The notes beneath the pieces are model-generated. The model was given only the letters and a program-made list of their open reading frames with translations. It had not been told where the DNA came from and did no database searches. From the IMG/VR virus record IMGVR_UViG_3300031726_000433, positions 34,722-98,721 of that record: a DNA stretch of 64,000 nucleotides, one strand, 5' to 3'. The stretch comes from a virus. A program made the translations under genes and the position numbers. Shown piece by piece: positions 63,258 to 64,000 of this stretch; position 1 is the first letter of the stretch, and each line of letters opens with the position of its first letter.

Positions 63258-63482
63258 ATGGTCAAGCTATCAAATGTATTTGTGTTGTCTGAGGGTCCAA
63301 TTCAACCTAATCAGAAAGTAGAAAAGCTGTTTGATAGTCCAGTGCTTTCGCAGTTCTCAGAACGTGATTGGCTAGATCTAGCTCTTTCTTCTTTAGATCA
63401 AGCTGGCATACCATCTTCCATTGTAAATAAAATACAGAAAATGGCAGAAGATAGTATGCCTAGCTTAGGTGACGGGCAATAA
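63258..63482 (+). CDS. Hypothetical small protein after tail tube, 74 aa
   Basis: ATG 63258, with GAGGTGA about 9 bases ahead. Mostly helical (WLDLALSSLDQAGIPSSIVNKI), acidic, no known domain. Immediately downstream of the tube gene and perhaps a tail assembly factor, on position alone. Confidence 0.5.
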   Translation: MVKLSNVFVLSEGPIQPNQKVEKLFDSPVLSQFSERDWLDLALSSLDQAGIPSSIVNKIQKMAEDSMPSLGDGQ

Positions 63483-63485
63483 TAC

Positions 63486-63686
63486 ATGATCTCAACAAAA
63501 ACCATAACAATTATAGTTGTTCTCGTTGCAATCGCCGTCGTGATTGCTTGGGATATCTTTGCCGTATCGAATCCTATTCCAGGTGACACAGTTTCAGAAA
63601 TGACGTTTAATGCAGCTAAAGCAAATCCTATTATCCCGTTCGCACTTGGTGTAGTATGTGGACATCTATTTTGGGGACAAACATGA
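63486..63686 (+). CDS. Small membrane protein, two predicted helices, 66 aa
   Basis: Residues 6-26 (TITIIVVLVAIAVVIAWDIFA) form a strong transmembrane helix; a second weaker one lies at about 49-64 (IIPFALGVVCGHLFWG). ATG 63486 follows the previous stop by 3 bases. It could be a holin-like or immunity protein; no motif decides. The next ATG overlaps its stop (ATGA). Confidence 0.5.
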   Translation: MISTKTITIIVVLVAIAVVIAWDIFAVSNPIPGDTVSEMTFNAAKANPIIPFALGVVCGHLFWGQT

Positions 63687-63922
63687 ATATCTGGGAAAGA
63701 GCATTAAGAGAAGCAGATGCAACGCCAAAGACTCCAAGCAACACATCTCAGGATTGGAAGCCAGAAGTTCCATCAAACTCAAGAACTGTTCTTGGTGATC
63801 TTAAGGATGACGAACTTCACGCTGTTCTTTCTGCTCTCTTTATGTTTAGAGATGATCAGGAAGTTCAGAAGAGTCAAAGAGATATCGTTGCAAAGGTATT
63901 GGCAAAAATTAGTGGTAAGTAG
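63683..63922 (+). CDS. Hypothetical small protein, 79 aa
   Basis: ATG 63683 in an ATGA overlap with the previous stop. Polar N-terminal half rich in Thr, Ser and Pro, then a helical C-terminal half (DDELHAVLSALFMFRDDQEVQ). Unrecognised. It is co-translated with the membrane protein before it. Confidence 0.5.
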   Translation: MNIWERALREADATPKTPSNTSQDWKPEVPSNSRTVLGDLKDDELHAVLSALFMFRDDQEVQKSQRDIVAKVLAKISGK

Positions 63923-64000
63923 TTCACTTTAACTTATAGAAAGATATATAATTTTATGAACGAACCAAACCATCACGAATCAAGCCATCACGGATTCTGA

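Noticed and set aside
63956-64000. 14-codon frame at the window end (His-rich)
   Set aside because: Too short, no ribosome site; may be leader DNA of a gene outside the window.

Overview
This window is a stretch of a large T4-like (myovirus-type) tailed-phage genome. The evidence is a complete contractile-virion gene set: large terminase, portal, prohead protease, scaffold, gp23-type capsid protein, neck proteins, sheath stabiliser, tail sheath and tail tube. It also carries a gp46/47-type recombination nuclease, a TOPRIM primase and three free-standing homing endonucleases. Every gene I can support lies on the plus strand. Genes are tightly packed, with many ATGA, TAATG or 1-10 base junctions. 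No gene-free stretch exceeds 300 bases; the longest is 62490-62760 (271 bases). I saw no tRNA or CRISPR array. DNA is A+T-rich, with AGA, GGA and CCA codons favoured, except for a more G+C-rich block around 47.3-49.0 kb. A phage lipoprotein with a clear lipobox, and a coiled-coil membrane protein with a beta-rich C terminus, suggest a Gram-negative host, but the host cannot be fixed from sequence.

Layout. 0-23.3 kb: very large virion proteins, probably baseplate, tail-fibre or other appendage parts, built from LamG, Kelch, beta-propeller and fibronectin-III-like modules, with one PD-(D/E)XK homing endonuclease (19.6 kb). 23.3-28 kb: a DNA-metabolism island of RuvC-like resolvase, primase, and one polypeptide joining Mre11-like nuclease to Rad50-like ATPase. 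28-29.9 kb: two membrane proteins and small unknowns. 30-42.7 kb: head module in T4 order: TerL, (GIY-YIG endonuclease), portal, four small proteins where T4 has 67/68, protease, accessory proteins, a ribosomal protein bS21 homologue, scaffold, capsid protein and a strong terminator. 42.7-50.8 kb: Endo VII-type HNH endonuclease, a DUF5661-like protein, neck proteins, a beta-helix spike with a shrunken relative, a lipoprotein serine protease and a gp15-like sheath stabiliser. 50.9-63.2 kb: tail sheath, terminator, a fibre cassette ending in a roughly 2,050-residue repeat fibre, a glycosyltransferase and a methyltransferase, terminator, then tail tube. 63.2-64 kb: small proteins, one membrane-bound.

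Working together: the 30-63 kb genes build and fill the head and contractile tail, the 0-23 kb genes probably build the baseplate and appendages, and the 23-28 kb genes serve recombination-dependent replication. A short motif, CTA(T/G/A)TTA often followed by GAA, recurs just upstream of many structural genes and is my best candidate for this phage's late promoter. The most unusual points are the Mre11-Rad50 fusion, the bS21 gene beside the scaffold gene, the lipoprotein protease inside the tail module, an apparent ATT start codon at 20369, and a broken minus-strand reading frame at 62509-62717.
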